From a virus: DNA of 39,077 nt. Positions 1-7,647 of the stretch are shown here, in pieces. Numbering within the stretch: the first letter of the stretch is position 1; the number at the start of each line of letters is the position of its first letter. A program made the translations under genes and the position numbers. Location of the stretch: the IMG/VR virus record IMGVR_UViG_3300033148_002964, positions 1-39,077 of that record. One strand, given 5' to 3'. The notes beneath the pieces were generated by a model. The model had not been told where the DNA came from. It saw nothing but the letters and a program-made list of their open reading frames with translations, and ran no database searches.

Positions 1-114
1 AATGTTTGAATTAGAACTTTTAAAAGAAAACAAACTACCCAAAAAACATAACCAATTTGAATAATGCACAGACTAGTAAAGGAGAATATAAACACCCCAG
101 AGAATTATAAAAAC
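1..114. repeat. Terminal direct repeat, left copy (circular closure)
   Basis: Bases 1-114 are identical to 38964-39077. They hold the last 21 codons of the gene starting at 38782 and the first 51 bases of the methyltransferase at 64, so joining the ends restores both genes in frame. This is the usual assembly signature of a circular or circularly permuted phage genome. A real short terminal repeat is possible, but it would have to sit inside coding sequence. Confidence 0.95.
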
Positions 115-654
115 ATAGCAGACGGAGTAATGGAAAATCACGGAAAGGATGACTTGTCAGACGAGAACAGATTTGACATTATGTTAAGATATTACAAAGG
201 AGGAAAGTTACTAGATATTGGTCCATTAAATTCTGGATTCGCAGAGAAAGCAAGATTTCATTATCCAGACGCAGACATTACGGTTCTTGATTTTTGTCAA
301 GGAGTACTAGATATGTATATAGACCGACCATATATCAAAACAGTTTTATCAGATTGTCAACACACACCATTTGAAGATAATACATTTGATTACGTTTCAG
401 CAGGAGAAGTGATTGAACACTTAGATGAACCAGATAACCTTATAAAAGAAGCGATGAGAATACTGAAGCCAGGAGGAACGTTTACTCTCTCTACTCCATT
501 AGAGGAAGGAGAGGGAGACAACCTAGGCGGAGGATACCATGTTTGGAGCTTTACAGTAGAAGATATTATGGAATTAATGAAACCTTATGGATGGGCTCAA
601 ACAGCAACATTACATGACAGGGATAGGATTATAGGATTTTTAAAAAAAAGATAA
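64..654 (+). CDS. Class I SAM-dependent methyltransferase (type 11-like)
   Basis: 196 residues. The Rossmann methyltransferase motifs appear in order: motif I KLLDIGPLNSGF (about residues 49-60), the acidic end of strand 2 in ITVLDFC, the motif II region NTFDYVSAGEVIEHL, and ILKPGGTFTLSTP after it. This is the Methyltransf_11 pattern of small-molecule or sugar O/N-methyltransferases. The start ATG overlaps the stop of the preceding gene as TAATG (that gene begins at 38782 and runs across the circle closure). It lies between the portal and scaffold genes and upstream of a glycosyltransferase island, so methylation of a virion glycan is an inference. The substrate cannot be told from sequence. 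Confidence 0.85.
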   Translation: MHRLVKENINTPENYKNIADGVMENHGKDDLSDENRFDIMLRYYKGGKLLDIGPLNSGFAEKARFHYPDADITVLDFCQGVLDMYIDRPYIKTVLSDCQHTPFEDNTFDYVSAGEVIEHLDEPDNLIKEAMRILKPGGTFTLSTPLEEGEGDNLGGGYHVWSFTVEDIMELMKPYGWAQTATLHDRDRIIGFLKKR

Positions 655-714
655 AGGTTGTTGAGGATGCGTACCTCGTAAAAACACTTTGAGTTAACAT
701 AATCTCACAAAATT

Positions 715-1269
715 ATGGACAATGAAAATTTGGAGGAAACCCAAGGAAACCCAGTAGAGGAAGATACTACTGAAACTTCCGAGGAAGATACCGAGGAAGA
801 AACTTCCGTCGAGGAACAGGAAACCTCTGAAAAACCTGAAATTGCTCCTTCGGAAAAGAAAGGGGAAGTTCGCCAAGATGTTTATGAGAGAATGAAAAAG
901 GCAGAAAGGAAAGCTAAAGAGTTAGAAGTAAAGTTAAAGGCAAAACCTTCAACTAAAAGTTCTTCTGACCCATTAAAGTTAGCTAAGACTGTATCTGCTT
1001 TAAAAGATTATTCTCCAGAGGAACTTGACGACATTGCTTTGATTTCCAAAGCGAAAGATATTTCCCTAGAAGAAGCTGCCGATGCCGAAGAAGCTAAGAC
1101 CTTAATAGCAGCAAGAAGACTAAAGGTCGCTAAAGATAAAAAAACTCCAGAACCTTCTTCTGCTTTTGCGACACCCAAAGGAATCAAAGATATTAAAGAA
1201 ATGTCTGACGAGGAATTTGAGGCATTCGACAAGCGAGAAACAAAGAAACAGAGAGGGAAAATGGAGTAG
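715..1269 (+). CDS. Putative capsid scaffolding protein
   Basis: 184 residues with no enzyme motif. The first ~45 residues are almost all Glu/Asp/Thr/Ser, a coiled-coil-like Lys/Glu helix follows (about 58-80), then an Ala/Glu/Lys helical stretch and a short basic tail (KKQRGKME). An acidic, helical, low-complexity protein ending six bases before the capsid ATG at 1275 is the usual form and place of a scaffolding protein in HK97-fold phages. The call rests on composition and position, not on a family motif. The start has no Shine-Dalgarno site; the leader is A/T-rich. Confidence 0.65.
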   Translation: MDNENLEETQGNPVEEDTTETSEEDTEEETSVEEQETSEKPEIAPSEKKGEVRQDVYERMKKAERKAKELEVKLKAKPSTKSSSDPLKLAKTVSALKDYSPEELDDIALISKAKDISLEEAADAEEAKTLIAARRLKVAKDKKTPEPSSAFATPKGIKDIKEMSDEEFEAFDKRETKKQRGKME

Positions 1270-1274
1270 ATTAA

Positions 1275-2340
1275 ATGGCTGGACAAAATTTTCTAGTTTT
1301 TACGCCTAAGAGACCATAAATTGGGCGTATAAAATCTTCTCTAATATACGGCGAACATCCAGAACGGACAACGCCTTGGAAGGCGAAAGCCACCAACAGA
1401 GACTAAACGAGAAGACTCTATTATGGGAAGAGATGTAATAGTCCGAGCTTATAGGGAACTATAAGAAGTGAACAGTAAAAGTTCACGGTAACAAAACAAA
1501 TTGGAGAGATGGTCTCCGAGGATAGATGAATACTTTAAGAAAAGATTATTTGCTGCACCTCACTTCTTAGACTTCAGTAATGAAGTTGCTCAAGGAGGAG
1601 ATACTGTGCACATTCCAAAAATTGCTGATTCCTTTTCAGGAACTGCCATTACTCAAACTACTGGTGCCGTAACCAAGACAGCGTTACAGGATACCTCTAC
1701 AACCCTGTTAATTGATAAATGGTATGCTAGTAGAACGAGAATCACAGATTTCCAATTAGCCCAAGTTGCTGCTAGTTATAAGCTGAAAGATGCTTATGCA
1801 AGAGCAATGGCTCAGGACTTAGGAGAAATCTTTGACAGACAGTTACTTGCTGAGGGTGGAAGTTTAAGCCCTAATGTAAACGATACCACAAGTTCTTTGT
1901 GTGCTACCGATTTACAGGAAGCAATAAGATTAACTGAATCTTATTACTGCCCTAAGGAAGACTTAGTTTGGTTCCTAACACCAAAGGCATACTGGAATGA
2001 GATAATGTTGAACGACAAGTATTCTGACAAATCAAAGTTTGGAGCATCTATCTTAAAGGATGGAATCCAAGACTTGCTTTATGGAATTCCTGTAAAAATT
2101 ACTGACCAATTACCACTATACACAGCTACTTCTACTAAGAGAATAGGTCTCTTAGCTGCAAGCAATGCCCTATGTTATGCATTCGGCAACTTACCAGGAG
2201 GTACTGCAAGTGGGGTTAGAATCACAGAAGTTCCTAATGCTGGTGGTGAAATGAGGACTGAAATCACCGCTGACATTGCTTACGGAGTGAAATTGATGAA
2301 CGAATACCACGGAGTAAAGATTTACTCTACTGGCTCATAA
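1275..2340 (+). CDS. Major capsid protein, split by a group I intron (join 1275-1307, 1504-2340)
   Basis: Exon 1 (1275-1307) encodes MAGQNFLVFTP. Read without splicing it ends at TAA 1317 after 14 codons. Removing 1308-1503 joins codon 11 in phase to ERWSPRIDEYFKK, giving 289 residues that begin like many phage capsid proteins (a short N-terminus, then a Trp-containing helix). The body has features of HK97-fold coats: GDTVHIPKI, a central helix around DLGEIFDRQLLAEGG, and a C-terminal region ending ADIAYGVKLMNEYHGVKIY. The open frame of the body begins at a TTG at 1501 with no usable upstream start, so gene callers will truncate it or give it a false start. The preceding scaffold gene and the following adaptor support the role. 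Confidence 0.85.
1308..1503 (+). ncRNA. Group I self-splicing intron in the capsid gene (no ORF)
   Basis: The full core can be drawn by hand. P1: exon ACGCCT (1302-1307) with GGGCGT (1323-1328), with a U-G wobble at the 5' splice site. P3: 1335-1341 with 1409-1415 (7 bp). P4: GGCG 1350-1353 with CGCC 1372-1375. P5: 1358-1360 with 1366-1368. P6: TTGG 1376-1379 with CCAA 1393-1396, and P6a closed by a GAAA tetraloop. P7: GACTA 1401-1405 with TAGTC 1439-1443. P8: 1416-1419 with 1429-1432. P9: 7 bp with a GGAA loop (1448-1465). A further 6-bp hairpin is at 1468-1486. The terminal G is 1503, the G that keeps the reading frame. At 196 nt with no homing endonuclease it is very compact. P10 was not convincingly seen. 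Confidence 0.92.
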
Positions 2341-2358
2341 CTATTTTAACCTTGTAAT

Positions 2359-2418
2359 AGTCTGGGTGTTGGCTTGGTGGCATTCTACTAAAGCCAACCC
2401 TAGAATGTCGCTCAGACT
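2359..2418 (+). other. Pseudoknot-like RNA structure between capsid and glycosyltransferase genes
   Basis: In the 86-base gap after the capsid stop, AGTCTG (2359-2364) pairs with CAGACT (2413-2418). Inside, GTTGGCTT (2368-2375) pairs with AAGCCAAC (2391-2398). The loop bases GGCATTCTA (2379-2387) can pair with TAGAATGTC (2401-2409), crossing the inner helix to form an H-type pseudoknot. It ends 8 bases before the next ATG. No U-run follows, so it is not a normal terminator. A role in mRNA processing, stability, or separating capsid from sugar-gene expression is inference. Confidence 0.5.
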
Positions 2419-2426
2419 TAAATAAC

Positions 2427-3302
2427 ATGAAAATATTATTTTTACGAGAAGAAACAAAAATATCAGAGGACATAGAGAAAGCTCTTCGAAAATTAGGACA
2501 CAAAGTTGATGGCACAAGAAAGTTTGATGAAAAAGAAATCATAGAAAAAGCGAAAGATGTAGATATGCTATTCTTTACAAGAGGAATGGTAGACACATCA
2601 TCTCCTTCTAATTTTCAATTTACGTTAAGTAGATTACAAAAGCTCTTGTCTAATCCTAAACTCAAATGCAAGAAAGTCTTTTGGCTTCCAGACAATATTA
2701 TCTGGTTAGTTGAAGGATGGGTAGAAATGGCTGCTACTTGGTCAGATTTAGGGTTCTTAAACGATGATACATGGAGAAGAAGGCACGGCTATGACAATCT
2801 ATTCCCATTACACTTAGGAGCATCAAGTACCAAGAAAGGAAAGTATAAAAATGAATATAAAAGTGATGTTGCAATGATAGGAAGAATCTACGGACCAAGA
2901 GTAAGTTTGGTGGAAGGATTGAAAAAGATGTATGGAGATAGATTTAAGGTCTATTCACCAAAGGATATTTCAGATGAAAAGTTTGCTGATATATGTGCTT
3001 CTTCTAAAGTTGTTGTAACTCCAAGATTTCCATCAGATGAGTTCTACTGGACTGGAGATATTTACAATGTATTAGGAGCAGAAGGACTAATGATTCATCC
3101 ACGGTTATACGGGATGGACTTAGAAGACGGAAAACACTATATCGGATACAGTTCTTGGGAAGAGTTTATTGACATCATAAATCACTTTGTTAATCCAGAA
3201 AACGAGAAAGAAAGAGAGAGTATTGCTAAAGCAGGAAGAAAAGAAGTAATTAAGAATTGTACATTAGAAAGTCGCTTAAAAGAACTAATATCAAGACTAT
3301 GA
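2427..3302 (+). CDS. CgeB-like glycosyltransferase (GT-B fold)
   Basis: 291 residues. The N-terminus MKILFLREE and the layout, with a C-terminal region containing SSKVVVTPRFP, YWTGDIYNVLGAEGLMIHPR and WEEFIDIINHF, match the CgeB/spore-maturation-type group 1 glycosyltransferases, whose last third binds the nucleotide sugar. It is the first gene of a tight six-gene island (2427-6952) between the capsid and adaptor genes. Its TGA overlaps the next ATG (ATGA). Donor and acceptor are unknown. Decoration of the virion or modification of the host surface are the obvious possibilities. The start has no Shine-Dalgarno site. Confidence 0.7.
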   Translation: MKILFLREETKISEDIEKALRKLGHKVDGTRKFDEKEIIEKAKDVDMLFFTRGMVDTSSPSNFQFTLSRLQKLLSNPKLKCKKVFWLPDNIIWLVEGWVEMAATWSDLGFLNDDTWRRRHGYDNLFPLHLGASSTKKGKYKNEYKSDVAMIGRIYGPRVSLVEGLKKMYGDRFKVYSPKDISDEKFADICASSKVVVTPRFPSDEFYWTGDIYNVLGAEGLMIHPRLYGMDLEDGKHYIGYSSWEEFIDIINHFVNPENEKERESIAKAGRKEVIKNCTLESRLKELISRL

Positions 3303-4120
3303 TAAAAAAGATACAAATATCATCAGGGATGTGGAAGTTTGCCGATAAGGTAATGAAAACTTGGGGGTTAAAGCAGTGGGAAGGAATTAAAGACCCTGAG
3401 GAAGTTTTATTCTTTGGGATGTATTCTGATAACGATTACGAGGTATTCCGACACTTTAACGGAAAGAAAGCAGTATTCTGGGCAGGTTCAGATATTAGTC
3501 AGATGCTTGCAAAATCAGATAGAATAAGAGTAATGAAATTATTCCCAGATGTTCAACATTACACCGACACAGAACGAGAAAAAGAAGAACTAGAGAGTAT
3601 AGGATTAAACGCAATAGCAATTCCTTCGTTCTTAGAAGATGTAAACGACTTTCCACTTTGTTATAAGCCTTCTAAAACGCCACACATTTACTTATCAGGA
3701 CATCCAAATAGAGAGGAAGAATATGGATTTGACTTGTGTAAGAAGATAGCAAAAGACCTTCCAGAATTCACTTTCCACTTTTACGGAGTTGAAGGAGAGA
3801 GCTATGACAATATTATTTATCACGGATGGGTAGAAAATGAGCAATTTAATAAAGAGATAAGAAATTATCAATGTGGGCTAAGACCAAATATACACGATGG
3901 ATTTTCGGAGATAATTATTAAATCTATTTTATTAGGGCAGTATGCGATTAGTTATATTCCTTACGGTAGTGGCGTTTGGGACTTTAAGACAGAGAGTGAG
4001 TTGAAAATACTATTAAGAGAATTACAAAGTCCTCCTGCATCGGAGAGACCGAATAGAGAAAGTAGGGAAGCGTGGGTTTCAAAATTAAATCGTTTCCCCT
4101 GGATGAAAAATGGAAGGTAA
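3299..4120 (+). CDS. Glycosyltransferase, GT-B type
   Basis: 273 residues from the ATG at 3299. An upstream in-frame ATG at 3257 is rejected because 3299 forms an ATGA overlap with the preceding gene, the style of this operon. Visible features: an N-terminal half with KAVFWAGSDISQMLAK, then a C-terminal Rossmann-like half with HIYLSGHPNREEEYGFDLC, FTFHFYGVEG, IIYHGWVENEQFN and YQCGLRPNIHDGFSEIIIKSILLG. The last resembles the donor-binding segment of group 1 glycosyltransferases (x-H-D-G-F-x-E), followed by a region where the product is selected. Sugar specificity is unknown. Confidence 0.65.
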   Translation: MIKKIQISSGMWKFADKVMKTWGLKQWEGIKDPEEVLFFGMYSDNDYEVFRHFNGKKAVFWAGSDISQMLAKSDRIRVMKLFPDVQHYTDTEREKEELESIGLNAIAIPSFLEDVNDFPLCYKPSKTPHIYLSGHPNREEEYGFDLCKKIAKDLPEFTFHFYGVEGESYDNIIYHGWVENEQFNKEIRNYQCGLRPNIHDGFSEIIIKSILLGQYAISYIPYGSGVWDFKTESELKILLRELQSPPASERPNRESREAWVSKLNRFPWMKNGR

Positions 4121-4694
4121 GGAATACTGGAGAAAACATAATGATTATGGCTTACTAGAAAGTCATCCACATAGACAGACGCTATTAGAAGAATTGAAGA
4201 AGTTAGAGTTTGACAGTTTACTAGAAATAGGTTGTAATTATGCACCTAACTTATCACTCATTAAAAAAGAATATCCAGAAGTTAAACTGGCTGGAATAGA
4301 TATAAACAGAGATTCTATATTAAGAGCAATACTAAGGGTGAAGGACGCAGAGCTAATAGTGGGAGATGTTAACAACCTACCGTTTAAAGATAAGAGTTTT
4401 GATGTAATATTATCTGATGGAGTTCTAATCTATGTTTCCCCAGAAGAGATAGATAAAGTTAAATCAGAAATGTTAAGAGTAGCAAGGAAAGCATTAGTGT
4501 TAGTAGAGTTTCACTCAGAAGGATTAAACGAGAAGGGCGAAGCGTCGTTTGACCATTGGGGGAGAAACTACAAGGAATTGTTTAAAGAATACGAAGTTGA
4601 ACTTACCAAGATTACGAATTGGACAGAAAGAAATTGGCAAACAACTGGGTATTTTGTAACAATAAATTTACAAAAACATGAAAAAGAGATATAA
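4110..4694 (+). CDS. Class I SAM-dependent methyltransferase
   Basis: 194 residues. Motif I SLLEIGCNYAPN (about 35-46), the acidic strand-2 end AGIDINRDSI, the motif VGDVNNLPFKDKSFDVILSDGV, and EMLRVARKALVLVEFHSEG are the order expected for a Methyltransf_11/25 domain. The gene overlaps its upstream neighbour by 11 bases and its downstream neighbour by 17 bases, so translation is probably coupled. Sitting between two glycosyltransferase genes and a sugar-dehydrogenase-like gene, it probably methylates a sugar or sugar-linked group. That is inference from context. It is not a close relative of the methyltransferase at 64. Confidence 0.8.
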   Translation: MEGKEYWRKHNDYGLLESHPHRQTLLEELKKLEFDSLLEIGCNYAPNLSLIKKEYPEVKLAGIDINRDSILRAILRVKDAELIVGDVNNLPFKDKSFDVILSDGVLIYVSPEEIDKVKSEMLRVARKALVLVEFHSEGLNEKGEASFDHWGRNYKELFKEYEVELTKITNWTERNWQTTGYFVTINLQKHEKEI

Positions 4695-5487
4695 GCTTGG
4701 AATCGCGGGATGTGGAATGGTTGGCGGAGCCTTGAAAAACTATCTTGAAAAACAAGACTGCGAACTATTCTTATACGATGAGTTTAAGGGAATAGGTTTC
4801 CCTGAGACACTAAATTACGCAGATTATATTTATATCTGCGTGCCAACAAAAACAATTAGCGGGGTATGTAATCTTTCGATAGTAAGAAAGGTATTAGGAT
4901 ATATAAGAGGAAACAAGGTTATTATAATTAAATCAACCGTGCTTCCTGGCACAACAAACGAATTACAAAAAGAATACCCACAACATAAAATACTATTTAA
5001 TCCAGAATTCTTAACAGAGCTATCAGCAGATGTAGATATGGAACGACCAGATAAACAGATAATCGGATACACAAAGAAAAGCAAAGACGAAGCAGAGAAC
5101 GTATTAGACCAATTACCTTATGCTCCCCTACAAAAGATAGTTCCAGCTCACGTAGCTGAGTTTATCAAATACGCTTCTAATACTTATTTCTCAGTAAAGG
5201 TCTGCAAGAATAACGAATTATATGATGTCTTTAAGAAGTTTGGCGGCACAGACGAGGAGTTTGAAGCAATAACAAGATGTTTAATATCAGACCCAAGAAT
5301 AGGAAATAGCCACTTTGACATATGGTATGGTGGATATAGGGGATATGGAGACCCTACTGTTTCAAAGTGCTTACCTAAAGACACAGAAGCGTTTATAAAC
5401 TTTGCTAAGAAGTTGGGAGTAGAAGTTCCAATTAGCGAGGCAGCACATATTTATAACAAGAAATTATGGAAAACAAGGAAACAATAA
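4678..5487 (+). CDS. UDP-glucose/GDP-mannose dehydrogenase-like protein, short form
   Basis: 269 residues. The N-terminal NAD-binding motif GIAGCGMVGGAL (8-19) is followed by IYICVPTKT, IIIKSTVLPGTT and NPEFLTELSA, all family landmarks. AEFIKYASNTYFSVKV matches the central helix carrying the Lys and Asn of the active site. KCLPKDTEAF contains Cys231 at the position of the catalytic Cys, although the usual GFGGSCFPKD context is altered (GYGDPTVSKC). Full-length enzymes have 400-450 residues with a C-terminal UDP-binding domain; here the chain ends soon after the Cys segment, so that domain is missing. It could be a reduced oxidoreductase making a uronic-acid-type donor, or one acting on another substrate. 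Confidence 0.75.
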   Translation: MKKRYKLGIAGCGMVGGALKNYLEKQDCELFLYDEFKGIGFPETLNYADYIYICVPTKTISGVCNLSIVRKVLGYIRGNKVIIIKSTVLPGTTNELQKEYPQHKILFNPEFLTELSADVDMERPDKQIIGYTKKSKDEAENVLDQLPYAPLQKIVPAHVAEFIKYASNTYFSVKVCKNNELYDVFKKFGGTDEEFEAITRCLISDPRIGNSHFDIWYGGYRGYGDPTVSKCLPKDTEAFINFAKKLGVEVPISEAAHIYNKKLWKTRKQ

Positions 5488-6257
5488 CTCATCTTTTTTG
5501 CACCGTAATGACTGGACGAGGGAAGAACCGAGGGTTTATATCAGAAGAGTGGTATCAAACAAGAATTCCTATCTTCCTGAAATATACAATTGAAAATCTA
5601 AGACAGCAAACTAATACTAACTTTATTCATTGGATATGTTTTAGAAAGGAAGAGAAAGAACACCCGCTTACCAAAGAGTTCTTAAAGAAACTTGACGAGA
5701 TGAAATATCCATACATTGCCACATTTGATGGGCAAACATATTTTGACGACAGAAATAACGATGGAGCAAATAACACATTACAAGAAAGATTAAAGAAGTC
5801 GTTAAGCACTCTCAAGCCGAGACTGCCAGTTACAGATTATATATATGTTACATGGATAGATTCAGACGAGATGCTAAAGAAAACCGAAGTAGAAGACATA
5901 CAGAACGAAACACCAGGAGAACATAAGGCTATTTATTATAGAAAAGGATATGCTTTTAATATGGAAACAGGACAATTAGCAGACTGGTCAATAACATCAG
6001 CATGGTCAACATGGACATTAATGTTTCCTTACGAAAAGTTCTTTGATGCCGAAAAGCACACTGAATATCTAAATGGCTGGACAACACATGAAGAAATACC
6101 ATTTCTATACTTTGCTAGATTAAGACCAGATAACTGCTTTATGACTGGCATCAACGGATTCAATCGTTCATCTATATGGAAGAACATACACAAAGGCAGA
6201 GAATATTATTATAATGTAGAGAAGCAAGAAATAATTAAAAACTTTATAAATTTATGA
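5466..6257 (+). CDS. Putative rhamnosyltransferase-type glycosyltransferase (GT-A)
   Basis: 263 residues. The N-terminal ITHLFCTVMTGRG and IFLKYTIENLRQQTNTNF resemble the 'putative rhamnosyl transferase' family, in which several sugar-island proteins begin by describing a list of residues at the first strand. The acidic motif WIDSDEM (about 135-141) is the metal-binding DxD equivalent. A C-terminal GINGFNRSSIWKN segment also fits this group. It overlaps the dehydrogenase-like gene by 22 bases and the next glycosyltransferase by 4. The predicted donor is a deoxyhexose only by family resemblance. Confidence 0.65.
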   Translation: MENKETITHLFCTVMTGRGKNRGFISEEWYQTRIPIFLKYTIENLRQQTNTNFIHWICFRKEEKEHPLTKEFLKKLDEMKYPYIATFDGQTYFDDRNNDGANNTLQERLKKSLSTLKPRLPVTDYIYVTWIDSDEMLKKTEVEDIQNETPGEHKAIYYRKGYAFNMETGQLADWSITSAWSTWTLMFPYEKFFDAEKHTEYLNGWTTHEEIPFLYFARLRPDNCFMTGINGFNRSSIWKNIHKGREYYYNVEKQEIIKNFINL

Positions 6258-6952
6258 TTGGCAAAAAAAAAGCCGTTATGATAGCGGTACTCAATCAAGG
6301 AGCAATAAGACCAGAATTATCAACAGTCCTAACAGAGCTTCCATTACAGGATAAATACGAATTACATATATATTATCCAGCACGAAAACCTATTGCACAA
6401 AACAGGAACATGATAGTTCAGAACTTTCTATCAAGACCACAATACGATTATTTAATAATGATAGACTCTGACAATGTTCCACCTCTTAACCTACTTAACT
6501 TAGTAGATTACCAAAAAGATATAGTTGGAGTTTTCTACTGCGGTTTCCAGCAAGGCATGATAGTTCCATTTGTAATGAAGATGGACCCAGACGGATTATA
6601 TAAAGTTATGGACCTCACAAAGAAGAAAGGATTGATTGAGTGTGATGCAATAGGAACAGGAGTAATAGTTATTAAAAGAGAAGTACTAGAAAAAGTAAGG
6701 CACCCATTTAGAAACGAATATGACGCTGACGGAATTAAGTTAATGGGATTAGACTTTAACTTCTGCAAGAGAGCAAAAGAGCAAGGATTTAAAGTATATG
6801 CCCATCTAGATTACGTTACATCTCACTGGGTAACAATGGATTTGAAAGACTACTATGGAGTTGTATGGGAAGTTGACCAGCTTCAAAAAGAAGTAAAAGA
6901 AAAAGATAAAGAAATAAACAAACTTAAACAAGGCATGGAAAATGAAATTTAG
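6254..6952 (+). CDS. GT-A-fold glycosyltransferase with C-terminal coiled coil
   Basis: 232 residues. After a first strand KKAVMIAVLNQGAIRP, the motif YDYLIMIDSDNVPPLNLL (about 73-90) carries the DxD signature. IGTGVIVIKREVLEKV and LMGLDFNFCKRAKEQGFKV with a late His (SHW) correspond to acceptor-side and metal-ligand segments seen in GT2-like proteins. The last ~35 residues are a Lys/Glu coiled coil, suggesting oligomerisation or attachment. It ends the sugar island and overlaps the adaptor gene by 11 bases, so the island is translationally tied into the virion operon. Confidence 0.7.
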   Translation: MIGKKKAVMIAVLNQGAIRPELSTVLTELPLQDKYELHIYYPARKPIAQNRNMIVQNFLSRPQYDYLIMIDSDNVPPLNLLNLVDYQKDIVGVFYCGFQQGMIVPFVMKMDPDGLYKVMDLTKKKGLIECDAIGTGVIVIKREVLEKVRHPFRNEYDADGIKLMGLDFNFCKRAKEQGFKVYAHLDYVTSHWVTMDLKDYYGVVWEVDQLQKEVKEKDKEINKLKQGMENEI

Positions 6953-7646
6953 AGATGATAGTAGCGAGGAGCTTGGATTAGTAGAAGACATAGATGATAT
7001 TTGTTATACTGATTCAACGTCTTATCCTTACAAGCAAAAGGCTAGAAATATAAATAATTGGTATAGAAGAGTTGTAAGCTGGATTAGAGAGTGTCCTAGC
7101 GATTGGGAATATGACGACTCTAACTTAACTTATCCGCCATCAAATACGCATACTTTAGTTGCCGACACACAAGAATACACATTAGATACAGATGCCCAGA
7201 AAGTAGAGAGAGTAGAAGTTTTAGATGATGAAGGTAATTACCAAAGAGTAACTCCAATAGACAAAGACGAGATAGAGGGAGCTTTATCAGAATATAAAGA
7301 GACCGCTGGTTTACCAACTGAATATGACTTAGTTGGCAGAACAGTTGTTCTATACCCAAAACCAGGAACAGGATACATAACCACATCTGCTGGTTTAAAG
7401 GTTTATGTGGCAAGAGACATAGATGAATTCACATCTACTGACACAACTCAGGAGCCAGGGTTTGCTTCTAATTTCCATCGCATACTTTCATTAGGTGCGA
7501 GTTTTGATTTTATAGACGACCCCACAAAAAAGAACTTTCTTAAAGCACAGATAAACGAAATGAAAGAAGAGCTACAGAAGTTCTATTCTACAAGGCATAG
7601 AGAATACCCGAACGTAATTTCCCCACATAGACATAACTATAACTAA
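6942..7646 (+). CDS. Head-to-tail adaptor protein (P22 gp4-like)
   Basis: 234 residues. The pattern is an N-terminal helix with RNINNWYRRVVSWI, then a beta-rich part with TLVADTQEYTLDTDAQKVERVEVLD, GRTVVLYPKPGTGYI and LKVYVARDIDEFT, then helices containing NFHRILSLGASFDF and a coiled stretch. This is typical of adaptor proteins that dock under the portal in short-tailed phages. It follows the capsid gene once the sugar island is discounted, the expected place. The C-terminal HRHNYN is variable. No SD site; the ATG lies inside the end of the preceding gene. Confidence 0.65.
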   Translation: MKFRDDSSEELGLVEDIDDICYTDSTSYPYKQKARNINNWYRRVVSWIRECPSDWEYDDSNLTYPPSNTHTLVADTQEYTLDTDAQKVERVEVLDDEGNYQRVTPIDKDEIEGALSEYKETAGLPTEYDLVGRTVVLYPKPGTGYITTSAGLKVYVARDIDEFTSTDTTQEPGFASNFHRILSLGASFDFIDDPTKKNFLKAQINEMKEELQKFYSTRHREYPNVISPHRHNYN

Positions 7647-7647
7647 A

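Noticed and set aside
1501-2340. Capsid protein starting at TTG 1501
   Set aside because: The intron explains the upstream ATG, the in-frame join and the missing start. The TTG at 1501-1503 is made of the last three intron bases.
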